Shown: positions 53,095-61,463 of the stretch, piece by piece
How the letters are laid out: every line of letters begins with the position of its first letter
How positions within the stretch are numbered: position 1 is the stretch's first letter
Notes under the pieces: generated by a model
What the model was told of the DNA's origin: nothing
The model's input: the letters and a program-made list of their open reading frames with translations, nothing else
The model's database searches: none
From: 0-14-0-80-60-11 sp049322355
Lineage (GTDB): Bacteria > Desulfobacterota > Desulfobaccia > Desulfobaccales > 0-14-0-80-60-11
Length of the DNA stretch: 64,000 nt
Assembly: GCA_049322355.1 (NCBI GenBank)
Contig: JBMORG010000001.1
Location: 1 to 64,000, forward strand
Direction: 5' to 3'
Made by a program: the position numbers and the translations under genes

Positions 53095-53116
53095 TGCTAC
53101 CCCAGTTGCTACCCCA
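53095..53116 (+). repeat. TGCTACCCCA direct repeat before E1 integrase
   Basis: Two copies at 53095-53104 and 53107-53116, twelve bases apart, lie between the att core and the integrase start codon. Comparable pairs are common before P4-type integrases and could be integrase arm sites. Confidence 0.6.
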
Positions 53117-53136
53117 GAAATTGGAGAGGCGACCAG

Positions 53137-54357
53137 ATGAAAAAATTCACCGATAAGAAGATCCAAAATCTCAAGCCCAAAGCCCAGCGGTATGAAGAAT
53201 GGGAAGGAAATGGCTTTGGAGTCCGGGTTTCTCCCAAGGGGATAAAGAGCTTCGTTTTTATCTATAGATTTGAGGGGAAACCCCGGAGACTTACTCTGGG
53301 AAACTATCCAACCATGACTTTGGCAGATGCCCACGAGGCCCATGCCAAGGCCGTAAAGAAGTTGGAGAAGGGAATTGACCCAGGAGCCGAGACTGTGTCT
53401 GAACGTCAGGAGGAACGCAAAGCTCCCACTGTGGCACACTTGGTTGAGGAGTACATGGAGAAGTGGGCCAAAACAAGAAAACGTAGCTGGAAAGAAGATG
53501 ACCGTATCCTAAAAAAGGATGTGCTTCCGACATGGGGCCACCGCAAAGCCAAAGAGATTAGCAGGCGCGATGTTATTCGGCTACTCGATGACATTTTTGA
53601 CCGTGGTGCCGGCATCATGGCAAACCGAACTTTAGCGGTTGTTCGCAAGATGTTTAACTTCGCCGTAAGCCGAGATATTGTGTCTGTTTCCCCCTGCTTG
53701 GCTGTCCGCGCACCGGCACCTGAGCAACGTCGGGATCGGGTTTTGACCACAGATGAAATTCGAGCTCTTTGGCAAGGTTTGGCTGGCGCTAAGATGATGG
53801 CAGAGGGAACCAAATTGGCCATAAAACTGCAATTGGTGACTGCACAAAGAAAGGCCGAAATCGTCAGTGCGGCCTGGGATGAAATTGATTTGACCGAAAA
53901 ATGGTGGACTATCCCGCCCGAGAAGGCCAAGAATAAGATGGCACATAGAGTTCCTCTATCTCCCCTGGCTTTGGAGCTTCTGGAGAGGGCTAAAGATTTT
54001 TCGGGCAATTCATCATGGGTTTTTCCTTCACCCCGCACAGACCGGCATATTACCCCGGAAGCCGTTGATCATGCACTGCGGCGCCCTGGCCTGAATGCCT
54101 TAGGTTTCTCTTTTGTACCTCATGATTTGAGAAGAACTGCGGCTAGTCACATGACCGGGATGGGTATATCCCGGCTGGTAGTTAGCAAAATACTCAACCA
54201 TATTGAGCGCGGTGTAACAGCCGTATACGACCGCCATAGTTATGATCGGGAAAAGCGTCAAGCCTTGGAATCCTGGGGCTCCAAGCTTAAGTCTATCATT
54301 GAAGATGCTGAGATAAAGGTGATCCCGATGGTTCGTGGCGGTCTTATTAAGAGCTGA
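53137..54357 (+). CDS. P4-type tyrosine integrase of E1
   Basis: 406 residues. The N-terminal DUF4102 domain (FTDKKIQNLKPKAQRYEEWE, then GNYPTMTLADAHEAH) is specific to P4/prophage-island integrases. The catalytic domain has Arg in LVTAQRKAEI, the box HDLRRTAASHM and LNHIERGVTAVYDRHSY with the Tyr nucleophile. ATG 53137 follows GGAGAGGCGACC. It reads away from the tRNA-Thr core 180 bases upstream. It is unrelated in sequence to the E2 integrase on the other side of the core. Confidence 0.92.
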   Translation: MKKFTDKKIQNLKPKAQRYEEWEGNGFGVRVSPKGIKSFVFIYRFEGKPRRLTLGNYPTMTLADAHEAHAKAVKKLEKGIDPGAETVSERQEERKAPTVAHLVEEYMEKWAKTRKRSWKEDDRILKKDVLPTWGHRKAKEISRRDVIRLLDDIFDRGAGIMANRTLAVVRKMFNFAVSRDIVSVSPCLAVRAPAPEQRRDRVLTTDEIRALWQGLAGAKMMAEGTKLAIKLQLVTAQRKAEIVSAAWDEIDLTEKWWTIPPEKAKNKMAHRVPLSPLALELLERAKDFSGNSSWVFPSPRTDRHITPEAVDHALRRPGLNALGFSFVPHDLRRTAASHMTGMGISRLVVSKILNHIERGVTAVYDRHSYDREKRQALESWGSKLKSIIEDAEIKVIPMVRGGLIKS

Positions 54358-54444
54358 GCCTGCCCATCCACTCCAAGCCGATCGCCAGGGAGACCTCATT
54401 ACGTTGGGCAGGATGCTTTCTGGGGATCATAAGATGAGGTAAGT

Positions 54445-55143
54445 ATGTCCCATAAAACAAAAAATCTTTTCCATCAGCGCAAAAAGGGCGAGCCCATTAC
54501 CTATGATGGGAACATCGAACCCATACCCTTTCCGCTGGGAAGCCGGGAAGGGCCGAACGCTCTCACATTAAAAATTACCGCCTCCCCAGAAGACTGGCAG
54601 ACCCTTTTCCTCTTGGCGGAAGCAGATCCGGAGCATCTTGGCAAGTTGATCAAATTTTACATTACCAACCCTATCTATGAGCATTATCTTACCAAGGAAG
54701 AAATTAATCAAACTCGCGGAGTTCACGATATTGCTGAGCGAAATTTCATGGACAGGGCCCGAAGGTATGCAGTGGCTACCTATACCGTTCTCTCACAATG
54801 GGCTAAGGGCCCCATGGCAAGCTGGCCAGAATATTTGCAAGCTTTAATTCGAGAAGCGGAAAAAACCATGGGCAAGGAAAATGTCTGGCCTCCCGAAAAG
54901 GAGGCGCCAGATGTTATTACTATGGTGAGGTGTCTGATAGCCTTAAAATACGGGAACCAGATTAAACAGTTTCGGCTTACTGAACCGGAGTTTATGGACA
55001 ATGAAGTCTTCCGTAAAACTTATCTTGATAAGAACAAGTTAAAAGCAGCAAAATTTTATATACAGGAATATGGAGATAAGATGACTGTTGAGTGGTTATT
55101 TGACATTCTACCAGAATTTCCTTGGGTAGCAGAGGATGAGTAA
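54445..55143 (+). CDS. Hypothetical protein of E1
   Basis: 232 residues, soluble, mostly helical. An N-terminal basic segment (MSHKTKNLFHQRKKGEP) is followed by a short beta stretch ending LTLKITASPEDWQ and a long helical region rich in aromatic residues. Not recognised. It stands alone between the integrase and a terminator, a position often held by superinfection or regulatory genes in satellites; this is only a guess from context. Confidence 0.65.
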   Translation: MSHKTKNLFHQRKKGEPITYDGNIEPIPFPLGSREGPNALTLKITASPEDWQTLFLLAEADPEHLGKLIKFYITNPIYEHYLTKEEINQTRGVHDIAERNFMDRARRYAVATYTVLSQWAKGPMASWPEYLQALIREAEKTMGKENVWPPEKEAPDVITMVRCLIALKYGNQIKQFRLTEPEFMDNEVFRKTYLDKNKLKAAKFYIQEYGDKMTVEWLFDILPEFPWVAEDE

Positions 55144-55184
55144 TGTAACTTAGACATTCTAAAACAATAAGTCTTGGGCATCAG

Positions 55185-55218
55185 AAAGCCAATCCTTTAT
55201 AGGGATTGGCTTTTTTTT
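55185..55218 (+). terminator. Rho-independent terminator
   Basis: AAAGCCAATCC and GGATTGGCTTT-like arms form a strong stem with an ATAG-type loop, followed by eight T residues. It separates the integrase side of E1 from the replication operon. Confidence 0.9.
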
Positions 55219-55350
55219 GCAAAATAGCAATTTTAGACTTCCAAGCATTTGCAATTTTTGCAAATTAAGGATTCCCGGTACTCATGAAAACTTATGATAG
55301 GTTCTGCATTTAATAGAAACAAAAAGAATGGATCAATAAGGAGTGTTGAT

Positions 55351-55590
55351 ATGAGTAATTTAATATGGCGAGAACCTAAAGTCAAGGAAGAAACTGGTCT
55401 CTCAAAATCAACGAGATGGCGGCTTATGAAAGCCGGCCTTTTTCCTCAAAAGATTCAGCTTGGCCCCCGAGCTGTTGGATGGCGGGCTGAAGAAGTCATC
55501 GAATGGTGCCGGACCAGGCAAGAAGCAAAGGCCGAACCTGTGGCGAAGAAGAATCCCGACTCAACCGAAAATCAAGAGCTCCTGGCGTAG
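55351..55590 (+). CDS. AlpA-like DNA-binding regulator
   Basis: 79 residues from ATG 55351, chosen for AAGGAG upstream; the frame is open to 55294. The motif EPKVKEETGLSKSTRWRLM, then LGPRAVGWRAEEVIEWC is the AlpA/HTH_17 pattern of P4-like elements and Gram-negative PICIs, where AlpA starts the replication module. The gene is first in the operon leading to the primase. Confidence 0.8.
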   Translation: MSNLIWREPKVKEETGLSKSTRWRLMKAGLFPQKIQLGPRAVGWRAEEVIEWCRTRQEAKAEPVAKKNPDSTENQELLA

Positions 55591-55615
55591 CTGGCCAGAA
55601 AAAAGGACGAAGAGA

Positions 55616-56371
55616 ATGGCTTGGTCCGATGCTTGTAAGTTAGAAGCGGTGGCGCAGATTGATAAAAGAAAGGAAAAACTTGGATCGGTTCGCGCCGCCA
55701 TTAGAGAAATTTCTGAAGAAAGCGGAATCCCTCAAAACACGCTTAAAAGATGGAAGTACCCCGAGACAGATTATAAGTGTACCAGAAATGGTACACCCTA
55801 TCCCTCAACAGAAAGTGAAACCTGCGCCACTTACCCCCTTTACACCCAGGACTTTGACTCTGGCCGTAAAAAGCTGGTGTATGGGGTTTGTGAAAGCCAT
55901 GGTAACCGGCTTTTTACGATAAAGGAATATCGGGTGACACGAGATGGCAAGGAAGTCGCTACCAGGAATCGGCTCATCTTACCCTTGGATCTCTTCTGCC
56001 AGTTCCTGGTCCATTCAGTAATGATTAAAGAGGAACTCTCAGGAAAATCTGAGGCTGATAGTCCAGGCTACAATGAGGACGAAGTAGGGCCACCGGATGG
56101 TGAAAATGCAAGTGTTTCGCTGGGCGATGCAATTGGACCCGAAAACGAGGCCACGGAAATATCTCCTAAACCAGCCGATAGCGCCGAAGACACCGCTGTT
56201 GAGGCTGAACTTGTCCAATGTGCCGATTGTTTGCATTTTGCCGCGAAGAAATGGGCCCCCGAAGAGAATGGGGCTTGCAATGCAAGATCAGGTCCTTGGA
56301 ATGGGAAGATTTTCCAGCCGCCTTATGTGCCGCATATTTGTCCAAACTTCCAAGACAAACACTCCGAGTAG
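55616..56371 (+). CDS. HTH protein with C-terminal Cys cluster
   Basis: About 251 residues from ATG 55616; the open frame runs to 55460 but that part overlaps the AlpA-like gene. The N-terminus resembles a transposase-type HTH (KLEAVAQIDKRKEKLG, then GIPQNTLKRWK). The middle is a beta domain. The end has a cysteine pattern CADCLHF...GACNARSG...HICPNF that probably binds zinc. Not a known family as a whole. Its stop is nine bases before the primase gene. Confidence 0.6.
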   Translation: MAWSDACKLEAVAQIDKRKEKLGSVRAAIREISEESGIPQNTLKRWKYPETDYKCTRNGTPYPSTESETCATYPLYTQDFDSGRKKLVYGVCESHGNRLFTIKEYRVTRDGKEVATRNRLILPLDLFCQFLVHSVMIKEELSGKSEADSPGYNEDEVGPPDGENASVSLGDAIGPENEATEISPKPADSAEDTAVEAELVQCADCLHFAAKKWAPEENGACNARSGPWNGKIFQPPYVPHICPNFQDKHSE

Positions 56372-56380
56372 GATACGGAT

Positions 56381-58903
56381 ATGAATGATTCCCCTTTTCT
56401 CGAACGTTTGGCTGACCGCCTTCGGGCAAGCGATTATAAAAGTCCTCGCTTCAAAGATAACGGCCAGTATATGTCCAATTTGATTTGTCCGGAATGCGGG
56501 GATCCCTCTGCCTGGGCGTATTCCAATGCGCCGTGGTCAATCAATTGTAACCGGCTTAATAAATGCGGCACCAGAACAAAGACCTTAGACCTTTTTCCCG
56601 AGCTAATCAGCAACGTTGAGAAGGAATACACCCCCGAGGACGAAAACCGGCCCGCAACGATCTACTTGCAAAGAAGAGGTCTGAATAAATCCTTGAAGGG
56701 GCTGAAATACCGCTACATGGCCAACTTGCGAGGCCTCAGCGGCGGCGTTATGTTCCCGGTAGGCCAAGATGAGCATGGTCAGCCCATCTTTAATGGGCGG
56801 CTTTTCGACCCTCCCCCGAAAGAGGCGAAAGGCCACAACATCGGTTCCACTTCCGGCATGTTTTGGAAACACCCTGGTATCACCTATCACCCAGAAGAGG
56901 AGACGTTTGTCACCGAAGGCATAATTGACGCCCTTTCCCTAATCGAAATCGATCGCCAGGCCATCGCTGTTCTCTCTTCTGGCCAGGACCCCACGAAACT
57001 GGACCTCGGGGAATTTTCCAAATTGGTAACCGCCTTCGATAAAGACGAGGCAGGGAAAAAAGCCGCACAACGCTGGCACAAGGCATTTAAAGGTAAAATT
57101 AAAACGATAACTCCCATTAAAGGGGACTGGAATGATCTTTTGACCAGTCGGCCTAAAGAAGAGGCGAAGAAATACTTCGAAGAAAAGATAGAGGAATTTA
57201 GGGTCCGGGGAAAACTGGCACTCGCAAAAACCGCGGGAGAGTATGCCCAAATCTTCTGCGATTTTTACCGTCGCCTCCTCGGCCTATTTCCTTTTGAGAA
57301 GCAATACTACTACTCACAGGAGAGGAATGGTCCTCATGGGCCTGTGCTAATAACCAATCGCGTCTCAAACTTCACGCTCGATGTTCGACACTTTCAGCTT
57401 GAAACCGTTAACCAGGAGGAGCCGGTCAATAGATTTTCCCTCGAAATTAAGCCGCGCAAAGGGCAATCGACAGCCTGTTCGGTTACTGCTGAGGAGATTG
57501 CATCGCCTCACGGCCTGACGACCATGTTCCTCCAGCGCGCCAGGGTGCTATGGATGGGCGGCAAACCGGAATCGTTGGCCCTGGCTGAATTGATTGTCGA
57601 GTCCGGCGCTCCCGTTGTTCGGCAATTACAGGCAACTGGCTATGACTCGGAATCGGGATGCTATGTTTTCAAAACTTTCCTGATCACCCCCAAGGGGCAA
57701 ATGCTGCTGCCTAACAACCACGGCTTTTTCGAGGCAACTCGTGCACTTTATATACGGCCTGCCCCTCACCCCACTTTGAGCCCGGTTAAGGGCATCGCAC
57801 CCAAAGAAGTGTGGTGGTTGATTTCTCTGGCCTGGGGGGATAAGGGCGTGGTGGCCGTGGTGTGGGTAGTGGCGAGTTGGTTTGTGAATCAGATAAAGAA
57901 AAGAATCGGCTTCTTCCCGTTCGCATCATTACACAAGGACCCCCAAACTGGAAAAACCCGCCTTGTGAGGACCCTGAACGCAATGCAGGGTCTTGATGAA
58001 GAAGGTTTGCCGATGGTGAAGGTTAACACGAGTAAGGGCGAAGTCCGTCAACTGGCGCAACGGTCTGGCCTGTTCAAGGCCCTGCTGGAAGGCAACAACG
58101 CAGAAAAGATGCGATTTGATATGGAGACGATCCTGCCCTTGTATAACTCGAACCCATTACAAATAACGGCCAAAAAAACACTCGACATCCAAACCAGGGA
58201 TGTACCCTTCCTATCGTCACTCATGTTTGTCCAAAACGTAGAACAATTCAGGTCTCGGGCGCAGCGGGAACGAGTAATATCATTGAAATTCGAGAAAAAA
58301 GACCTCACTGTTGAAACTAAAAAGGCGCTGGATGACTTATTGAAAATACCATTGGCACAACTATCACATTTTTTCGTTGATGTAATGGCTCATCGAAACC
58401 AAATTGAGGATGAATGGTATGACGAATTTAAACACTGCCAAGAAGAGTTATATGAGGCAATTCCTGATAACCGCCTGAATGAAAATTACGCTCTGATATT
58501 AGCATTTCATCGGTTGTTATGCAAGATCATCGAAATTGAATATGATCTAAGGCCATATATTGAACAGCTTGGTAAAGAGAAGTATGAAGAATGTAACCGG
58601 AGAGATGAAACAGTTGCTGATCACTTTTTTAACTTACTTCTTGGTCTCGATCACGATGAAAGGGACCAACAAGCATGTTATAGAACAATAGCAGAGAACA
58701 ATCAGCTATTTATTCATATAGGCAAGGCATTAAAGAGGATTGACGATGCTGGATACCGCTTTACCGTGCAACTGAAGGACCTGCATGCATCGTTAAAAGA
58801 GCACCCTTCCTTTATTAAGAGCAATGACGGTCGGCAGCTGGGTGGAACGTATCAAAAGGGTTGGCTCTTTGACTATGAAAAGATTGTCACTGATGAGGGG
58901 TAA
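56381..58903 (+). CDS. Primase-helicase of E1
   Basis: 840 residues. The N-terminal zinc finger (LICPECGDPSAW, NRLNKCGTRT) and TOPRIM motifs (FVTEGIIDALSL, VTAFDKDEAGKKAA) mark a DnaG/phage-type primase. A second half contains a P-loop PQTGKTRLVRTL near residue 521 and RSRAQRERVISLKFE as a late arginine region, so it is probably a helicase. It is clearly different from the E2 primase. It ends exactly at the iteron cluster, which it probably recognises. The 3' part is more AT-rich. Confidence 0.8.
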   Translation: MNDSPFLERLADRLRASDYKSPRFKDNGQYMSNLICPECGDPSAWAYSNAPWSINCNRLNKCGTRTKTLDLFPELISNVEKEYTPEDENRPATIYLQRRGLNKSLKGLKYRYMANLRGLSGGVMFPVGQDEHGQPIFNGRLFDPPPKEAKGHNIGSTSGMFWKHPGITYHPEEETFVTEGIIDALSLIEIDRQAIAVLSSGQDPTKLDLGEFSKLVTAFDKDEAGKKAAQRWHKAFKGKIKTITPIKGDWNDLLTSRPKEEAKKYFEEKIEEFRVRGKLALAKTAGEYAQIFCDFYRRLLGLFPFEKQYYYSQERNGPHGPVLITNRVSNFTLDVRHFQLETVNQEEPVNRFSLEIKPRKGQSTACSVTAEEIASPHGLTTMFLQRARVLWMGGKPESLALAELIVESGAPVVRQLQATGYDSESGCYVFKTFLITPKGQMLLPNNHGFFEATRALYIRPAPHPTLSPVKGIAPKEVWWLISLAWGDKGVVAVVWVVASWFVNQIKKRIGFFPFASLHKDPQTGKTRLVRTLNAMQGLDEEGLPMVKVNTSKGEVRQLAQRSGLFKALLEGNNAEKMRFDMETILPLYNSNPLQITAKKTLDIQTRDVPFLSSLMFVQNVEQFRSRAQRERVISLKFEKKDLTVETKKALDDLLKIPLAQLSHFFVDVMAHRNQIEDEWYDEFKHCQEELYEAIPDNRLNENYALILAFHRLLCKIIEIEYDLRPYIEQLGKEKYEECNRRDETVADHFFNLLLGLDHDERDQQACYRTIAENNQLFIHIGKALKRIDDAGYRFTVQLKDLHASLKEHPSFIKSNDGRQLGGTYQKGWLFDYEKIVTDEG

Positions 58904-59181
58904 GGTTTCAGAGGTTTCACCAAGGTTTCATATAAGGTTTCAGTGAATAACCAGTATTTATCTATATCTTATATATATTGAAACCTCTGAAACCTCTAAA
59001 ACTATATATCAATTTATAGGGGTGACATAGATCAATGACAACCGGATATGAAAAAATTCTTGACCTGATGCACAGGAAAAACAAAATTTCCGATTCGAGG
59101 TTTCAGAGGTTTCACGGCAACTTAATTAGTTGTTATAATTCAGAAAAGAATGAAACCTCTCCCGAAACCTCAGAGGTTTCA
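58904..59181. repeat. GGTTTCA iteron cluster, candidate origin, running into a gene
   Basis: GGTTTCA or TGAAACC occurs at 58904, 58913, 58924, 58936, 58979, 58988, 59099, 59108, 59151 and 59175, ten exact copies in 278 bases, often in the longer form AGAGGTTTCA and in nine-base spaced pairs. Between 58943 and 58978 lies an AT-rich stretch (TATATCTTATATATAT), a plausible unwinding site. The last four copies lie inside the next coding region. Confidence 0.75.
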
Positions 59182-60003
59182 CCCGAAGTTTCAGCGGCTG
59201 CGCCCCCCATTTCCTCCTCTTTAATTCCCGAAATCCAAGCCTGGATCGCCAGCGTCGTCGAGCTCGCCCTAATCGGGAAGCTGACCGAGGCCGTAGCGCT
59301 CTCCGTAAAACCGGCATTTCAGTCAATCTTGGGTGAAGGTCCGGTGTGGTTCTGCCCGGACCAGGTGACTGCCGACAGTAAGGCCCCTGACTTGGCTTTT
59401 ACCGGCGAAGAACTAGCTGTGGTCATCCCGCTCTTACACCACGGGGATCGGCAACTTGCGGAGGCGGTGGTCATGGCAAAGAGAATCCTGGGAGGGACCA
59501 TCATGGTCTCTTCTTTAGACCCGGAAGCAGCGCAGCCTTCCGATGACCTGGCGGTTTTGAGTTCGCAGGAAGAGGCAAAGGATGATGGCAGCACAGGCCA
59601 GCAAAAGGGCGGGGTGAGTCAGTCAACCCCAGAGGGACTCGCCAGCCCCGGCCGGCATCTGGTGAAAATTTCCAAGGTGCTCTGCTACCTGCATAATTTT
59701 CCTGAATACACAGGCCCCAGAGCCCGCCTAGAGATGGAAATTCTCGAAGGTCCCGATACCGGTAAAACCATCGTCGATAACATCTCTTTGCCGCACCCGC
59801 AGGAACCACCGGGCAGGAAGAAGCGCCGGATCGAAATTGCTTACCGCCTTGGCCTGATCCCGCATGGGGCAAGGGGTACCGTCAAGATAGATTGGAATTG
59901 CTTGGAAGGCAAAATCGGTCTGGCGCATTACGGTTATAAAACCATTTCCGGGCGTGTATTCCCCACGGTGGAGTGGGAAAAATATGAACACAAGGAGAGT
60001 TGA
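59035..60003 (+). CDS. SSB-like (DUF669-type) protein of E1
   Basis: 322 residues. The C-terminal 110 residues (LVKISKVLCYLHNFPEYTG, RARLEMEILEGPDTGK, IAYRLGLI, GRVFPTVEWEKYE) resemble DUF669-like single-strand-binding proteins of phages. The first 60 residues are partly written by iterons (RFQRFHG, NETSPETSEVSPEVS), so the N-terminus is shaped by origin DNA. The middle is a helical region of unknown role. It follows the origin, consistent with replication. RBS AGGGGTGA. Confidence 0.55.
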   Translation: MTTGYEKILDLMHRKNKISDSRFQRFHGNLISCYNSEKNETSPETSEVSPEVSAAAPPISSSLIPEIQAWIASVVELALIGKLTEAVALSVKPAFQSILGEGPVWFCPDQVTADSKAPDLAFTGEELAVVIPLLHHGDRQLAEAVVMAKRILGGTIMVSSLDPEAAQPSDDLAVLSSQEEAKDDGSTGQQKGGVSQSTPEGLASPGRHLVKISKVLCYLHNFPEYTGPRARLEMEILEGPDTGKTIVDNISLPHPQEPPGRKKRRIEIAYRLGLIPHGARGTVKIDWNCLEGKIGLAHYGYKTISGRVFPTVEWEKYEHKES

Positions 60004-60004
60004 A

Positions 60005-60253
60005 ATGGATACTACTGACTGGAATGACCCAATGGTAAAGGAAGTTTTGAAGCGGATGGACATCAGGAAGGAATTTGAACGATGGGGCGGCAAAATCCTG
60101 CCAGGCGCAGAGCCTAATTCTAAAGGCTGGATTGAAAGCGAGGCTATGTTTAATCAGGGTTATAGGGCTTTTATTAATATTGGCAACGGGCCAGATCGGG
60201 GAGCGTACGTTGAATTTCCTCCCGACGATTTCCCGGATAAATTGGACGGCTGA
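60005..60253 (+). CDS. Small hypothetical protein
   Basis: 82 residues from ATG 60005, with AAGGAGAG upstream and one base after the previous stop. Contains RKEFERWGGKILPG and GWIESEAMFNQGYRAFINIG, which faintly recalls the front of phage primase-like proteins (GW...A...Y..F.N.G). The evidence is thin. Likely co-translated with its neighbours. Confidence 0.55.
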   Translation: MDTTDWNDPMVKEVLKRMDIRKEFERWGGKILPGAEPNSKGWIESEAMFNQGYRAFINIGNGPDRGAYVEFPPDDFPDKLDG

Positions 60254-60290
60254 CCCCACCGACAAACCAACGATAAAAGGGAGACATAAA

Positions 60291-60746
60291 ATGACATATA
60301 AAGACGATGATTCGAGAATGTCGCCTCGCGAGCTGAAATTCCTGGAGCATTATTTCTCAGGCTCCACGATGAAGGACGCCGTTAAAGCTGCAGGCTATAG
60401 AGGGGCAAGTGCCCCGGCACTTTGTAACACTGGGAGAGCGATTTTGACAAGATATGAGCAAAACACAAGCGCTCAGGAAATATTTCGCCGGGTAGGGGCC
60501 AGTGAGACCCGGATCGCCCAGCTTCTTCTGAATCTGGCCGAAAACGCGGAGTCTGAGGGCACACGAGTCCATGCACTGGGTATTCTGTCGAAATGTATGG
60601 GCCTGCAGCGGGAATCGAATGAACCCGTCCGGGGTGCAAAGATTATTATTTCAGGTCCTGATCTACCAAATGAGCCCGGCCCACCTCCTAACACAGGCCA
60701 GATGACTCATCTTAAACAAACAACTCCTCTTAAGATTACGAGATGA
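60291..60746 (+). CDS. Terminase small subunit-like protein
   Basis: 151 residues from ATG 60291, after AAAGGGAGAC. The N-terminal SPRELKFLEHYFSGSTMKDAVKAAGYRG is the usual DNA-binding start of terminase small subunits, and GAKIIISGPDLP near the end also recurs in that family. In PICIs a TerS of this kind redirects helper-phage packaging. No large terminase is present nearby, which fits a satellite. Assignment by pattern; a plain regulatory HTH is the alternative. Confidence 0.6.
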   Translation: MTYKDDDSRMSPRELKFLEHYFSGSTMKDAVKAAGYRGASAPALCNTGRAILTRYEQNTSAQEIFRRVGASETRIAQLLLNLAENAESEGTRVHALGILSKCMGLQRESNEPVRGAKIIISGPDLPNEPGPPPNTGQMTHLKQTTPLKITR

Positions 60747-60846
60747 CGCACACTGTAATGAGGGGATGGTCACGGATCGAAAAAATGGACCCTCCCCTCA
60801 ATATTCATTAATTTTCATATGTAACTTTGAATGGACATAAGGAAAA

Positions 60847-61275
60847 ATGACCAAATTTTCGGCAAAAAAACAGCTTAAAGGCAAGCCCCGTGGAAGACCG
60901 TTTCCGCCAGGTGTATCTGGTAACCCACGGGGCAGACCGAAAGGCAGGTTGAACAAAAGCAGCCTTTCTGTGCTGGAGGGGGTCGAAAAGGCGCTGGCGA
61001 AGATTAAACGGGCTGAAGAAGAGCGGGCCAAGCCCCTGATTCTGGACAAAACGCGGCATTTTGAAGCCTGGTCAGACTGTTACATCCAAGATGGCATGCG
61101 GTTCCGCAAGGACAACTTGGAACGGGTAAACCCCAACGGCGACATCCCCCTCCGACCGAAGCGGTTAAATATAAGGGAGAATAGGCAGGCGGTGCTTTGG
61201 GGAGGGCGCAGATATTGGAGTCAATATGGCTGGTTGTTCGATCCATCCACATGGAAAGCAGTGAATCCTGATTAG
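60847..61275 (+). CDS. DUF5681-like protein
   Basis: 142 residues. The N-terminus has the DUF5681 pattern GRPFPPGVSGNPRGRPKGRLNK, a basic arginine/glycine segment common in phage and island proteins next to terminase genes. The rest is basic and aromatic with WGGRRYWSQYGWLF. Function unknown; nucleic-acid binding is likely from composition. A gap of 100 bases separates it from the TerS-like gene. Confidence 0.65.
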   Translation: MTKFSAKKQLKGKPRGRPFPPGVSGNPRGRPKGRLNKSSLSVLEGVEKALAKIKRAEEERAKPLILDKTRHFEAWSDCYIQDGMRFRKDNLERVNPNGDIPLRPKRLNIRENRQAVLWGGRRYWSQYGWLFDPSTWKAVNPD

Positions 61276-61463
61276 GGAGGCCGCTTGGCAGCAATTCCAC
61301 GACCATTATCACGTGTTAATTAGCCACATCTCCCCTCATTCCAAATCCAACCTCATTTATCGTATTCCCACGGGATGCCGATAGCTTCACAAAACCATTT
61401 GACCTATTGTTGCAAATGGCAATATGATGAAAAACAGCTTATCACATCAATGAGGAAGACTGT

